Assembly (NCBI GenBank): GCA_048264125.1
Contig: JBLXDM010000002.1
Span: 372,001 to 436,000, forward strand
From: M1-B18 sp048264125
Lineage (GTDB): Bacteria > Bacillota > Clostridia > Peptostreptococcales > Natronincolaceae
Length of the DNA stretch: 64,000 bases
Direction of reading: 5' to 3'
Position numbers and translations under genes: made by a program. The notes beneath the pieces are model-generated. The model was not told where the DNA came from, searched no databases, and saw only the letters and a program-made list of their open reading frames with translations. Shown piece by piece: positions 52,072 to 60,871 of this stretch (positions within the stretch are counted from its first letter, which is position 1; each line of letters opens with the position of its first letter).

Positions 52072-52989
52072 TTATTCACTATCACTTGCCAGCATACCCT
52101 CTAAATTGTCGTATTCGCTGACCTGCAGCTCCTTTATTCCAAATGCCTCCATTACCGTGGTCATTATTGTTATTCCAGCGATTATGATATCTGCTCTTTG
52201 AGGATGCAGTCCCTTGACTGTTCTTCTATCCTCCAGCGACATCACCATAAGCCTGTTTAATAGCGCCTCTATTTCCTCCAGGCTCAAGCTGTACTGGTGC
52301 ACTCTGTCGGGGTCGTAGGGCTCCAGCTCCTGATGTATGGCGGCTATAGTGGTGGCTGTCCCTCCTATGCCTATTAGCATTGAGGGCTTTAATGCCTCAA
52401 GCCCCTCAAGCTCCTTTGCTAATATATCCCTAATCTCCTGCTGCAGCTGCTGATATTCCTTAGGGACTATGGGGTCGGCGGTTATGACTCTTTCCGTCAT
52501 CCTAACGGAGCCCATATTGAGGCTTACACCCTTTATTATTTTTCTTTCATCCCCTACAATCAGCTCTGTGCTACCTCCGCCAATATCTATAACCATAAGC
52601 CTTTCAGGCAATTCAGCCACACCCTTCAGCACCCCTCTATAGCCTAAAAGGGCCTCTTCCTCACCGGAAATGATTCTTATATGCACACCGGTTTCCTTAA
52701 GGGCTAATTCTATAAAATCCCTTCCATTGGCTGCATCCCTTACGGCACTGGTGGCTATGGCGGCTATTTCCTCCGCACCCCATTCTCTGGCAACCTTAAC
52801 GAATTCTGAAAAGGCCTCTATATTTACCTTGATGCCATCCTCTGAAATCCTTCTGTTTACATCCACCGACCTGCCTATTCGGGTGGTATTTAAGGCCTTT
52901 TGCCTAAATGTAAAGCCTTCTTTTTCCAGCTCCGCCAACAGCAGACGCATGGAATTTGTTCCTATATCGATTGCCGCTACTCTTTTCAT
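52072..52989 (-). CDS. Ppx/GppA family exopolyphosphatase
   Basis: 305 residues from ATG 52989 (MKRVAAIDIG), with AGAGGAGG upstream; the longer in-frame extension is not supported. It is a sugar-kinase/Hsp70-fold phosphatase acting on polyphosphate or pppGpp. Phosphate loops are IDIGTNSMRLLLAEL and MVIDIGGGSTELIVG, with the SGEEEALLGYRG signature and IGIGGTATTIAAI. It has the short, HD-less form. In Clostridia this gene lies by spoIIE and divIC/yabR, as here. Confidence 0.92.
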   Translation of the reverse strand: MKRVAAIDIGTNSMRLLLAELEKEGFTFRQKALNTTRIGRSVDVNRRISEDGIKVNIEAFSEFVKVAREWGAEEIAAIATSAVRDAANGRDFIELALKETGVHIRIISGEEEALLGYRGVLKGVAELPERLMVIDIGGGSTELIVGDERKIIKGVSLNMGSVRMTERVITADPIVPKEYQQLQQEIRDILAKELEGLEALKPSMLIGIGGTATTIAAIHQELEPYDPDRVHQYSLSLEEIEALLNRLMVMSLEDRRTVKGLHPQRADIIIAGITIMTTVMEAFGIKELQVSEYDNLEGMLASDSE

Positions 52990-53097
52990 GGCATTACCTC
53001 CTCTGTAGTACAAAATCAAAATCATATTTACTGAAACAGTATATTTTAAGTGAATCCCTAACAAAGCGCATTAAGAAAGCAAAAATAGGCACATAAA

Positions 53098-53117
53098 AAG
53101 CCGGTATAATAACCGGC
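53098..53117 (-). terminator. terminator after the S1-domain gene
   Basis: AGCCGGT pairs with ACCGGCT around six bases, with a T-run on the minus strand, 6 bases past the stop. Confidence 0.82.
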
Positions 53118-53123
53118 TATAGC

Positions 53124-53552
53124 TTACTCCTTGAAAACCTTTTTTGTATGTCCATTGCTTTTTCTGTTATTACTGCTTTTAGTCTTACTCTTTAGGGTTT
53201 GCATTTTCTCATCACTATCCTTTAAAAAGCGAGCCATTCTATCTTCGAAGGACAAACTTGGTGCCTCATCAGCTTTATTCCAGTCGTAGTCTGCTGGTCT
53301 GGAGCTTCTCTTTTTAGGTGGCACAGCTTGCTTAATAGAAAGGCTTATTTTACCATCCTTTTCAACAGATAATACCTTCACCTTTACAACTTGGGCTTGC
53401 TTCAAATATTCATGGATATTTTTCACATAGTCATTTGCTACCTCTGAAATATGAACCAATCCTGTTTTTCCTTCCCCCAAGTCTATGAAAGCTCCAAAAT
53501 TAGTAATACCTGAAACAGTGCCTTCTACAATACTTCCTACCTCTACCGGCAT
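53124..53552 (-). CDS. yabR: S1 domain RNA-binding protein (YabR-like)
   Basis: 142 residues with one N-terminal S1 OB-fold (residues 1-72): VGSIVEGTVSGITNFGAFID, EGKTGLVHISEVAN, VKVKVLSVEKDGKISLSIK. A charged, partly disordered tail follows. It is similar to the general stress/S1 protein YabR, which sits next to divIC in Bacillus and Clostridia. It probably binds RNA or ribosomes. Confidence 0.9.
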   Translation of the reverse strand: MPVEVGSIVEGTVSGITNFGAFIDLGEGKTGLVHISEVANDYVKNIHEYLKQAQVVKVKVLSVEKDGKISLSIKQAVPPKKRSSRPADYDWNKADEAPSLSFEDRMARFLKDSDEKMQTLKSKTKSSNNRKSNGHTKKVFKE

Positions 53553-53660
53553 AAATTTAATACTCCTCCTTCTAAAAGTTGAACAAGTTTAACTCCGTTA
53601 ATTTGTCAATCTAATTGCAAACATATTATATCACATGTATCCCAAAAGGTATATATTTTT

Positions 53661-53963
53661 TTACTCATTGTTTTTTCCCAAATCTATGAAAATCACTTCA
53701 TCTGAACCTATCATTTTGAGGTTTTCCCTTGCTATTTTCTCTATGTATTCATCGGTATCGGCACTTTCTATATTACTTGTTATGCCGTCTATTTCTTGTT
53801 GGGTGCTGTCGATTTTACTTTGTAGCTCCTGCTCCTCTTTTTTCAGCTGGATCATCTCCTGCTGCTGCTCCAGAAGGGTAATGCCAACATAAAAGCATAT
53901 CATCAAAAGCATTCCCAAAACTATGAAATTAGTTGGTCTTCTTTTTCTTTTCTTACCCTCCAT
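53661..53963 (-). CDS. divIC: septum formation initiator, DivIC/FtsL-like
   Basis: 100 residues: a short basic cytoplasmic N-terminus (KKRKRRP), one transmembrane helix (FIVLGMLLMICFYVGITLL), a coiled coil (QQQEMIQLKKEEQELQSKID) and an extracytoplasmic tail with ARENLKMIGSDEVIFIDL. This is the DivIC layout; in the divisome it pairs with FtsL and DivIB/FtsQ. It lies 30 bases after yabQ, in the conserved yabP-yabQ-divIC-yabR order. Confidence 0.9.
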   Translation of the reverse strand: MEGKKRKRRPTNFIVLGMLLMICFYVGITLLEQQQEMIQLKKEEQELQSKIDSTQQEIDGITSNIESADTDEYIEKIARENLKMIGSDEVIFIDLGKNNE

Positions 53964-53993
53964 TGCTTCACCCTCCTCATGCGTTTATTCCAT

Positions 53994-54506
53994 CTACTTT
54001 TTCTTAAAGTAGTTTTTAACAGTCCTTTTTGTATCCTTAAGCATTCTACCCGGTAGGGCAATAATCCTCTTTGACTTATAGTATACAGGCTTAGTCTTTT
54101 TTTTACAATAGTCATATGGTACCCCTAATAGACATATGCCGACACGACAGGGGTAAATAATCAGCTGTGTCAAGTCAATAATAACCCGTTTTAATGCCCT
54201 TAAAATCATTAATAGGGTCTTAACTATGGGCTTGCTTAAAAGGTAGTGATATAGACCTACCCCCAGCATAAAGCCAAGGAAGTTATAAAACCTTAGGGCG
54301 CCTTGATTGCTGAATATTAATATGTAAAATGCTACTAAAGAGATTATCGTCCAAAAAATAATATCCTGTAGGTTTGTGGCGAACTTTTTCGGATGAAATA
54401 TTCCCCTGACCACCTTGTATAGATCATAGATAAATCCGATGAGTATACCCCCGTATATTGTTGCCAGTAATATATATGCCTCTTGATTGACCGAATACAT
54501 ATTCAT
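53994..54506 (-). CDS. yabQ: spore cortex biosynthesis protein YabQ
   Basis: 170 residues from ATG 54506 (AGAGGTG 6 bases upstream; the GTG three codons earlier is not needed). Transmembrane segments start YILLATIYGGILIGFIYDLY and DIIFWTIISLVAFYILIFS, with a third near residue 80; the tail is basic. In Bacillus YabQ is a mother-cell membrane protein needed for cortex formation. A terminator separates it from yabP, so it has its own promoter. Confidence 0.88.
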   Translation of the reverse strand: MNMYSVNQEAYILLATIYGGILIGFIYDLYKVVRGIFHPKKFATNLQDIIFWTIISLVAFYILIFSNQGALRFYNFLGFMLGVGLYHYLLSKPIVKTLLMILRALKRVIIDLTQLIIYPCRVGICLLGVPYDYCKKKTKPVYYKSKRIIALPGRMLKDTKRTVKNYFKKK

Positions 54507-54633
54507 TTTTTTCACCTCTTATTAAGTGGGATGGTATCATTGTCAAGATATGCAGCAGAGGATGAAAATGTGAATGTCCATTACAAAATAAAAATAAATT
54601 TTTATTTTGTAATGGATAGTGTTTTAAAACCAT

Positions 54634-54667
54634 AGTGAATAATTAATAGTGTATAGTAAATAGTGTA
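54634..54667 (+). repeat. TAGTGAATAG-type repeat, one side of the yabP terminator
   Basis: Tandem imperfect units (TAGTGAATAATTAATAGTGT, then ATAGTAAATAGTG-like). The inverted partner is at 54734-54767. Confidence 0.6.
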
Positions 54668-54678
54668 AAAACAAAAAA

Positions 54679-54710
54679 CCTACGAAAATCACCTGGTGAT
54701 TTTTCATAGG
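54679..54710 (-). terminator. yabP terminator
   Basis: CCTACGAAAATCACC pairs with GGTGATTTTTCATAGG, with one or two mismatches and a T-run on the minus strand. Confidence 0.8.
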
Positions 54711-54733
54711 CTTAAATTTATTTAGTCTTTTCG

Positions 54734-54767
54734 TTATTCACTATTCTCTATTCACTATACACTAGTG
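54734..54767 (-). repeat. TAGTGAATAG-type repeat, inverted copy next to the yabP stop
   Basis: On the minus strand it begins 2 bases after the yabP stop and reads ACTAGTGTATAGTGAATAGA, then GAATAGTGAATAA. Confidence 0.65.
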
Positions 54768-54769
54768 TT

Positions 54770-55063
54770 TTACTTAAACATCTTACTCAACAGTCCTCCG
54801 CCCTTTGCGCTGAAGCTGTCTCTGTCGCTATATACCATTGAGGAGACTGTGCCGGAGATTATTACATTGCCATCATCCAGGCTTAGCTTATTTACATCCA
54901 GCTCCTGCCCCTTGACGGTTATTACCCCTGCAATTGTTTCCAGCACTATTAATTCGCTGTTAAAGCTATTTACATGCTCAACACCTGAAACCGAGAGCTT
55001 TTCTCTATTTTCCAGAATTACATTATGGACCTTATTTCGGTTGACGTTTCTCCGATCCTCCAT
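54770..55063 (-). CDS. yabP: sporulation protein YabP (cortex/coat assembly)
   Basis: 97 residues from ATG 55063 (GTAGGTG ribosome binding site). YabP-family residues are visible: NVILENREKLSVSGVEHVNS, VITVKGQELDVNKLSLDDGN and ISGTVSSMVYSD. It belongs to the YabP/YqfC family of mother-cell proteins made under sigma-E and needed for cortex. It lies next to yabQ as usual. Confidence 0.9.
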   Translation of the reverse strand: MEDRRNVNRNKVHNVILENREKLSVSGVEHVNSFNSELIVLETIAGVITVKGQELDVNKLSLDDGNVIISGTVSSMVYSDRDSFSAKGGGLLSKMFK

Positions 55064-55141
55064 TAAATTCACCTACCCCCATTTTCCTCTTTCGTCTATA
55101 AATATGAGGAATTTGGCGATTTTAGAACAGCTTCCTATTAC

Positions 55142-56128
55142 CTACCACATTTTTACTATTGTTATATCCTTGAAATAATGCTTTAATATTTCCTCAGGGT
55201 TTTTTCCGTCCTTAGCCATCTGGTATGCGCCCCACTGGCTCATTCCTACCCCATGACCATAGCCAATGCCCTTCATCGCAACCTTGTCCCCTGAGACAGA
55301 AATGCTCTCCAGCTTTGTGGATTTCATTTTTGTGCTGTCCAGAGCCACCCTAAAGCCTGCTGCTGGCACTGTTGCATCGCCTATTTTCAACTGAGTAGCC
55401 CTGCCTGAAGGACCCTTTTCCGCTATCTCAATGCTATTGAAGTCGCTGGGGCTTTGTCCGACCTTTTGAAGCGCAGCTATGATTTCCTGCTTGGTAAAGG
55501 TGGCTGTCCAATTGGCATCCTCCGGTGGTGCCTCCGGTGAATCAGGTGACTCCACAACCTTAATATATGGAGGCTCCTCCTCCTCAAAGTCTAGGCCCTC
55601 CTTGGCAGCCGCCGTCTGGCCTCCTGCATGGGCGTGGAACCATGCCTTTATATAATTGTTGTCATGCAATGCCACCTGACCCTTTGTAGCCGCCACGGCT
55701 GCCTTTATCCTCTCATTTACCTGTGCGGCATCCCATGCCTGGGCCTCCTCTATATCCGTAGATACATGGGCACCCTCATATTTTGAACCACCCTTGTCCT
55801 GTATAAATTCCATTACAAAGGTCCTCGCCAATATCGCCTGAGCCTGCAGAGCCTCCTCCGGCCAATCGTTATGCATTTCTCCTGCAAGAACACCAGCTAG
55901 GTACTCCTCAAAGGCCATTTCCTTTATCTCTTGAGTGTCGGTGAGATATACCTTTAATCTGGGCTCCTGATTTTCCCCCTGTGATATTTCCTCCGGTATT
56001 GGGGGCTTTTGACCATCTTCTAATTGCGGCCCTTCACCCTCCGGTCTGCTTTGTGGACTGCAGCCTGAGGCTGTCAATATCATTATGGCTGCTAAAAAAA
56101 TTACCAGAACTCTTTTATACTTTCCCAT
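55142..56128 (-). CDS. SpoIID/LytB domain lipoprotein
   Basis: 328 residues from ATG 56128 (AGGAGG upstream). The lipobox LTASGC gives a lipidated N-terminus at about residue 22. A SpoIID domain follows with the catalytic-type residue region EEYLAGVLAGEMHNDWPEEA, YIKAWFHAHAGGQTA and GYGHGVGMSQWGAYQMA. SpoIID proteins are lytic transglycosylases that act on peptide-free glycan during engulfment. This paralogue lies next to yabP and rqcP in many Clostridia. It may work in sporulation or in wall remodelling; the canonical spoIID lies elsewhere in most genomes. Confidence 0.85.
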   Translation of the reverse strand: MGKYKRVLVIFLAAIMILTASGCSPQSRPEGEGPQLEDGQKPPIPEEISQGENQEPRLKVYLTDTQEIKEMAFEEYLAGVLAGEMHNDWPEEALQAQAILARTFVMEFIQDKGGSKYEGAHVSTDIEEAQAWDAAQVNERIKAAVAATKGQVALHDNNYIKAWFHAHAGGQTAAAKEGLDFEEEEPPYIKVVESPDSPEAPPEDANWTATFTKQEIIAALQKVGQSPSDFNSIEIAEKGPSGRATQLKIGDATVPAAGFRVALDSTKMKSTKLESISVSGDKVAMKGIGYGHGVGMSQWGAYQMAKDGKNPEEILKHYFKDITIVKMW

Positions 56129-56271
56129 ACGAATCCTCCTAAGAATAATAATCTGATATGCTGACATCAAAGACGTTGTTGATAGGACATCAATCGTTTT
56201 CAACAATCAATAGGATGCGCCACATCATTTGCTGTTATTATTTGATTTCTAGGAGTTTGTATGCATTTTTT

Positions 56272-56517
56272 CTAACCCTCAAGGATTTCAAACATTTCCT
56301 TTGCAGCATCCTTTGACACATGCTCGGCTACAGAGGTTATTCTTGCCTTCACTGTTTTATCCCCAAAGGCGATCTCTATAATGTCCCCAGCCTTGACCTC
56401 TGTTCCGGCCTTAGCCTCCTTGTCGTTTATCCTAACTCTGCCTCCGTCACAGGCCTCCTTTGCCACTGTTCTTCTTTTAATTATCCTTGAATTTTTCAAA
56501 TACTTATCTAATCTCAT
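56272..56517 (-). CDS. rqcP: RqcP, S4-domain ribosome quality control protein
   Basis: 81 residues, a single S4 RNA-binding domain (MRLDKYLKNSRIIKRRTVAK, then VRINDKEAKAGTEVKAGDII). RqcP (YlmH/Hsp15 family, formerly YabO) binds 23S rRNA and peptidyl-tRNA on split 50S subunits and helps RqcH add alanine tails. Its place next to the yab genes is conserved. Confidence 0.92.
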   Translation of the reverse strand: MRLDKYLKNSRIIKRRTVAKEACDGGRVRINDKEAKAGTEVKAGDIIEIAFGDKTVKARITSVAEHVSKDAAKEMFEILEG

Positions 56518-56668
56518 TCAATCTCCTCCAATTACCTCATATTAAAATATTCACCTGATATCATATTAATCAAAATCCTGATATTTATCAAGTTTTACAG
56601 AATATCATTAGGGATATGGACCCCTTGTAAGCCTACAAACGGGATTATTCAAATCCTCCACCGAAGGA

Positions 56669-56720
56669 CATAGCCTCCTGAGGTTTTTTGATTTGTTAAT
56701 TCACAACAAATTAAACGGAG
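56669..56720 (+). other. extended hairpin in the chemoreceptor leader
   Basis: GCCTCC is repeated inverted as GGAGGC, with an inner ATTTGTT/AACAAAT stem. Function unknown. A further small hairpin lies at about 56620-56643 (CCC-TTGTA/TACAA-GGG). The region 56518-56817 has no ORF that I would call. Confidence 0.4.
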
Positions 56721-56817
56721 GCAATCCCCTATTGGAAAATATAGTCAAAGCAATTGTTGTTTAGTATTACCAAAGAAAGGATATATAAGTCCTAGTATCT
56801 ATGTTTTCAAGTTTTGA

Positions 56818-56890
56818 TAATTAGCTGTGGCCAGGCTAAATATACTTTACTCGGAAAGTCGATGCAGACTGAGCAATATGCAGCTAATTA
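56818..56890 (+). ncRNA. structured RNA leader of the chemoreceptor gene (unidentified)
   Basis: A perfect ten-base outer stem TAATTAGCTG (56818-56827)/CAGCTAATTA (56881-56890) encloses 53 bases. These include a second stem, CTC-AGTC/GACT-GAG, with a GGAA bulge and a GATGCA loop. It ends 33 bases before the MCP ATG. I compared it from memory with c-di-GMP-I/II, purine, fluoride and preQ1 riboswitches and found no match to their conserved cores. The fold is seen in the sequence; any regulatory role is inferred. Confidence 0.45.
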
Positions 56891-56923
56891 ATATCATACA
56901 AATGAATTATAGGGGGTCCAATT

Positions 56924-58918
56924 ATGAAAAGCATTAAAAGCAAGCTTATCCTACTGATTGCGGCATTGATTATCCTGATATGCAGCAGCCTAAGCGGAAT
57001 CTTTATTTTTACCTCTTCTGGAATACTAACCGACAATACTGCTGAGTCCTTGGAGACCCTGGCAGCTACCGCTACAAAGCTTATGGAAAATAGGTTATCT
57101 GCTCAGTACGATACCCTCTCCACCTTAGCTGATTTTTCTACCATCAAGGATTTCAGCATTCCATTGGAAGCAAAGATTGAAATATTGAAGGAGCAGAAGG
57201 AAAAGCTTCAATTTGACTATATGGGTATCGCTGATGTGGGAGGTAATATGCATACCACTGACGGAAGGGTAATCAACATAAGCAGCACAGACTATTTCAA
57301 AAAAGCAGTGCAGGGAAATAGCACGGTATCGGAGGCCTTCAAATCGGAAGGCAACGATACCCTTTTGTATAGCTATGCCGTACCGATAATGGATAATGGC
57401 AGAGTCGCAGGTCTTCTGGTGGCAACGGCAAGCCTAGATAATCTAAGCGCCCTTATAGGGGATATCACCTTTGGACAATCTGGACAGGCCTATATGATAA
57501 ACAGCGAGGGTACTATAATTGCTCATTCCGATATTACTCTGGTGCATAGTCAGTATAATATTTTAGAGGAGTACAATAATGACCCTGAGCTGGAGGCTCT
57601 GGCAAATGTAACGAAGATTATGATTAACGGAGAGCAGGGGACAGAGGAATACACCTTTAAGGGTGTAACTAAGTTTATGGGTTATGCTCCGGTTGGGGAT
57701 ACTGGCTGGGCTATGGGGGTAACGGCCCCTAAGGATGAGGTATTTGCTGAGCTGCATCAGCTTAGCCGAACCATTCTTATATCAGCATTGATTATTCTGC
57801 TGCTAGGTGTTATAATTGCTTACTTTGTAGGGAGTTACATAGCTAAGCCCATAGCCTCAATGTCTAAAAAGGCGGCTATGGTGGCAAATCTCGACTTAAC
57901 CATCAATGTTTCTGAAGGAGAGCTGATCCGTTCCGATGAGGTGGGGGATATGGCGAGGGCGTTTCAGTCCATTATCTCCAGCCTAAGAGATTTTATCCTG
58001 CAGTCCTCCCAAACCTCCGAGCTGGTCTCAAATGCTTCTCAGGAGCTTTCTGCCACCTCTCAGGAGTACAATGCTTCTATTGAGCAGGTAGCCACAACCA
58101 TAGACCAGATTGCAAAGGGAGCCTCTGAACAGGCCCTAGACGTGGAGAATGCCTCTATAAAGGCCAGTGAGCTGGCGGACAGTATTCAGGAGGTCTTAAC
58201 TGCTGCTGTCGCTTTAAAGGGCATTACAGGCGATACTGAGGAGCTGAAAAATAAAGGCTTGGGTATAATTACAGACCTGACGGAAACTACTGGCAAGAAC
58301 AATGCCTCCATGAAAATGATAGAGGAGGTCATTCTTCAATCCAACAAAAACACAGAGAAAATAACCACCATTACCTCCACAATTGAAGCAATAGCTGGGC
58401 AAACTAATCTGCTGGCTTTAAATGCCGCCATCGAGGCTGCTAGAGCTGGTGATGCCGGAAGAGGCTTTGCAGTTGTAGCAGAGGAAATAAGAAAGCTGGC
58501 GGAGCAGTCAACAAAATCCTTGAAGGAAATCTCACAGATTATCGGCAACACACTAGAGCAATCTCAGCTGGCGGTGGATACCATGCATGGGGTTAGACAG
58601 GCGTCATCCCTACAATCCGCCTCTGTAGAGCTTACTCAGGCAGTATTTAACGATCTGTCTATGGCGATTGAAAAAACCAGAAATAAGGTTAATGATATCG
58701 GTCAATTGGGTGAGACTATGGAGGAACGGAAGGAGGAAATTCTACAGGTTGTGGTGAATCTTTCGGCAATTGCGGAGGAGAATGCCGCCAGTGCAGAGGA
58801 GGTAGCTGCCACGGTAGAGCAGCAGACGGCTGCAATGGATGAAATTAGCTCCTCCAGTGAAGCCTTATCTCATCAGGCAATATCTCTGCAGAATACCATC
58901 AGCAAATTTAAGCTTTAA
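56924..58918 (+). CDS. methyl-accepting chemotaxis protein with Cache sensor
   Basis: 664 residues. The first transmembrane helix starts LILLIAALIILICSSLSGIF. An extracellular dCache-type sensor (about 35-275) contains DYMGIADVGGNMHTTDGRV and GQAYMINSEGTIIAHS. The second membrane helix is ISALIILLLGVIIAYFVGSY, followed by HAMP and the signalling hairpin with the invariant tip region IAGQTNLLALNAAIEAARAG and GFAVVAEEIRKLAEQS. It sends ligand signals to CheA/CheW. It lies alone, opposite in orientation to the yab/mazG genes it separates, with an RNA-like leader of its own. Confidence 0.94.
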   Translation: MKSIKSKLILLIAALIILICSSLSGIFIFTSSGILTDNTAESLETLAATATKLMENRLSAQYDTLSTLADFSTIKDFSIPLEAKIEILKEQKEKLQFDYMGIADVGGNMHTTDGRVINISSTDYFKKAVQGNSTVSEAFKSEGNDTLLYSYAVPIMDNGRVAGLLVATASLDNLSALIGDITFGQSGQAYMINSEGTIIAHSDITLVHSQYNILEEYNNDPELEALANVTKIMINGEQGTEEYTFKGVTKFMGYAPVGDTGWAMGVTAPKDEVFAELHQLSRTILISALIILLLGVIIAYFVGSYIAKPIASMSKKAAMVANLDLTINVSEGELIRSDEVGDMARAFQSIISSLRDFILQSSQTSELVSNASQELSATSQEYNASIEQVATTIDQIAKGASEQALDVENASIKASELADSIQEVLTAAVALKGITGDTEELKNKGLGIITDLTETTGKNNASMKMIEEVILQSNKNTEKITTITSTIEAIAGQTNLLALNAAIEAARAGDAGRGFAVVAEEIRKLAEQSTKSLKEISQIIGNTLEQSQLAVDTMHGVRQASSLQSASVELTQAVFNDLSMAIEKTRNKVNDIGQLGETMEERKEEILQVVVNLSAIAEENAASAEEVAATVEQQTAAMDEISSSSEALSHQAISLQNTISKFKL

Positions 58919-58963
58919 ATTCAATGAATTAGCCCATGGGGCACTAAATTTCCACAAATAATA

Positions 58964-58991
58964 AAAACAGGTCCTTTATGGGACCTGTTTT
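58964..58991. terminator. bidirectional terminator between the MCP and HU genes
   Basis: AAAACAGGTCC pairs with GGACCTGTTTT around six bases. Confidence 0.85.
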
Positions 58992-58994
58992 GTA

Positions 58995-59273
58995 TTATCC
59001 GTTGATCTTTTCTTTTAAAGTTTTACCAGCTTTGAAAACTGGAGCTTTAGAAGCTGGAATGTCGATCACTTGCTCTGGATTTCTTGGGTTTCTTCCTTGT
59101 CTTGGCTTTCTTTCTCTAACATCAAAAGTACCGAATCCAACTAATTGTACTTTGTCACCGGTTTCTAGAGCTTCTTCAACACTTTCCATAAAAGCATTAA
59201 GAGCTAATTCTGCATCCTTTTTAGTTAAAGCACTTTTCTCAGCCATTTTAGATACTAATTCAGCTTTGTTCAT
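58995..59273 (-). CDS. hup: DNA-binding protein HU
   Basis: 92 residues, a classical HU subunit: MNKAELVSKMAEKSALTKKD, then VQLVGFGTFDVRERKPRQGR NPRNPEQ, with the DNA-intercalating proline arm. It compacts and bends DNA as a homodimer. It has a strong AAGGAGG ribosome binding site and A/T-ending codons as in other highly expressed genes. Confidence 0.97.
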   Translation of the reverse strand: MNKAELVSKMAEKSALTKKDAELALNAFMESVEEALETGDKVQLVGFGTFDVRERKPRQGRNPRNPEQVIDIPASKAPVFKAGKTLKEKING

Positions 59274-59399
59274 GTAAATAACCTCCTTGGTAATTTAGAA
59301 TACGTATAGTGATATTCTCTCTAAAAATTGAAATTCCTTCTTTTTAAATGATTTTCTATATATTTTTTGCTATTTTTTGATATTTTTGTTATCACAGTA

Positions 59400-60857
59400 C
59401 TATTTTTTCTTAGCCTGCTCCCATAAAATATCCATTTCCTCCAGGGTCATATCCTTCAAAGCCCTCCCTGATTCCTTAGCCGTTTCCTCCACATATCGAA
59501 ATCTGTCCATAAACTTCAGGCAGGTTCCTCTAAGGGCCTCCTCCGGCTCTACATCATAAAATCTTAATAGGTTTACTACTGCAAACACCAAATCTCCAGC
59601 CTCATTATGTATTTCCTGCCTATTTCCTTCTCTAGAGGCCTCCATAAGCTCCTGTAGCTCCTCCTGAACCTTATTTATTACATCCTCTACCATGTCCCAA
59701 TCAAAGCCGACAGCTGCAGCCTTTTTTTGTATTTTGTAGGCCTTCATCAAGGCTGGTAGGTTTTTAGGAATAAGCTCCATGGCCTCTATAGTGCTTTCAA
59801 TTTGCTTTTCTGCTCGTTTTTGACCCTCCCAGGTCTCCAGGGCCTCATCGCTATTGCTTACCCTGTTTTCGGTAAAAACATGGGGGTGACGGAAAACCAG
59901 CTTGTCGGCTATTCCTTGAATGACATCCTCTATGGAAAAGGCCTGTCGTTCTCTGGCAATCTGACTGTGGAAGACCACCTGAAGCAGCAAATCTCCCAGC
60001 TCCTCCTGCAGCAGCTCATCATCCTGCAAATCTATTGCCTCCAGAACCTCATAGCTCTCTTCGATAAGATAGGGCTTCAAGCTTTCGTGAGTTTGCTTAA
60101 TGTCCCAAGGACAGCCGTCTTTATTCCTTAATCTTTCCATAATATCCACCAAATTATGCATATCGTAATATTTTTTTTGCGATAATGCTGTCTTTGGAAT
60201 ATACAGGCTGGTAAGATAGTCAATCCAGTCAAGTCGGTCCAGCTGATACAATGGTATTTTTTCAACCCTTTCCAGCCCCGGGACTCCTGCTGCCCTTATG
60301 ACATATATCATTTCCTCATCATCGTAGTATTCCATTAAACGAAGCTTAACCTCGGCTGCCATAAACCTGTCATAGACCTGGGTTATAATATTGGCGACCT
60401 CAGGGTCCGGTCGCTGCTCCTCCATCCTGTGGGCATCCAACAGCTTAAAGCCGTCAATTGGGTCCACCCCCACAACCGGCAGCAGGACGTCTATAAAGCT
60501 CATGGCAGGATGAACCACCACCTCTACCCCCTGAGCCCTGCCGGCCTCCAATAGCCCATGTACTGTATTTTCCGCCACCATAGGATGTCCCGGCACAGCA
60601 TAGACGATGTCTTCCTCCATTGCCCTTTCCAATAAAGCCTTTACTATTTCTTCATACACCTCTTCAAAGCTGGCCTTTTCCTCGTATATATGGTCAAAGC
60701 TTTCGTAGCCTATGCCTTCACTGTTTAAGCTTGAGACCACGGGATGCTTTTCCGTCCTCAGAAAAACCCTTTCCTTACCCTTTAAAAGCGCCATTGTCCC
60801 TTTGGTCAGATGCTCCTCTGAACCAGGGCCTAGACCTATAACAATAATCTTCTTCAT
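59400..60857 (-). CDS. mazG: MazG/YabN nucleotide pyrophosphohydrolase with tetrapyrrole-methylase domain
   Basis: 485 residues. The N-terminal part (about 1-220) is a SAM-dependent tetrapyrrole methylase fold (IIVIGLGPGSEEHLTKGT, YAVPGHPMVAENT). The C-terminal part has two MazG modules, with the metal-binding EEXXE..D blocks IEESYEVLEAIDLQDDELLQ, EELGDLLLQVVFHSQIARE and DVINKVQEELQELMEASREG. It hydrolyses dNTPs and ppGpp-like nucleotides. This is the standard two-domain YabN form of Firmicutes. It is 14 bases downstream of spoVB. Confidence 0.95.
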   Translation of the reverse strand: MKKIIVIGLGPGSEEHLTKGTMALLKGKERVFLRTEKHPVVSSLNSEGIGYESFDHIYEEKASFEEVYEEIVKALLERAMEEDIVYAVPGHPMVAENTVHGLLEAGRAQGVEVVVHPAMSFIDVLLPVVGVDPIDGFKLLDAHRMEEQRPDPEVANIITQVYDRFMAAEVKLRLMEYYDDEEMIYVIRAAGVPGLERVEKIPLYQLDRLDWIDYLTSLYIPKTALSQKKYYDMHNLVDIMERLRNKDGCPWDIKQTHESLKPYLIEESYEVLEAIDLQDDELLQEELGDLLLQVVFHSQIARERQAFSIEDVIQGIADKLVFRHPHVFTENRVSNSDEALETWEGQKRAEKQIESTIEAMELIPKNLPALMKAYKIQKKAAAVGFDWDMVEDVINKVQEELQELMEASREGNRQEIHNEAGDLVFAVVNLLRFYDVEPEEALRGTCLKFMDRFRYVEETAKESGRALKDMTLEEMDILWEQAKKK

Positions 60858-60871
60858 ATTTATTCCTCCGA

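Noticed and set aside
54634..54767. CRISPR-like array of TAGTGAATAG units
   Set aside because: Units are short, degenerate and tandem without spacers of constant length, and no cas genes are present.
56818..56890. c-di-GMP-I (GEMM) riboswitch before the MCP gene
   Set aside because: The leader lacks the GEMM core (ACGCAAAGCC-type and GGCAAACC-type segments); only the general position fits.
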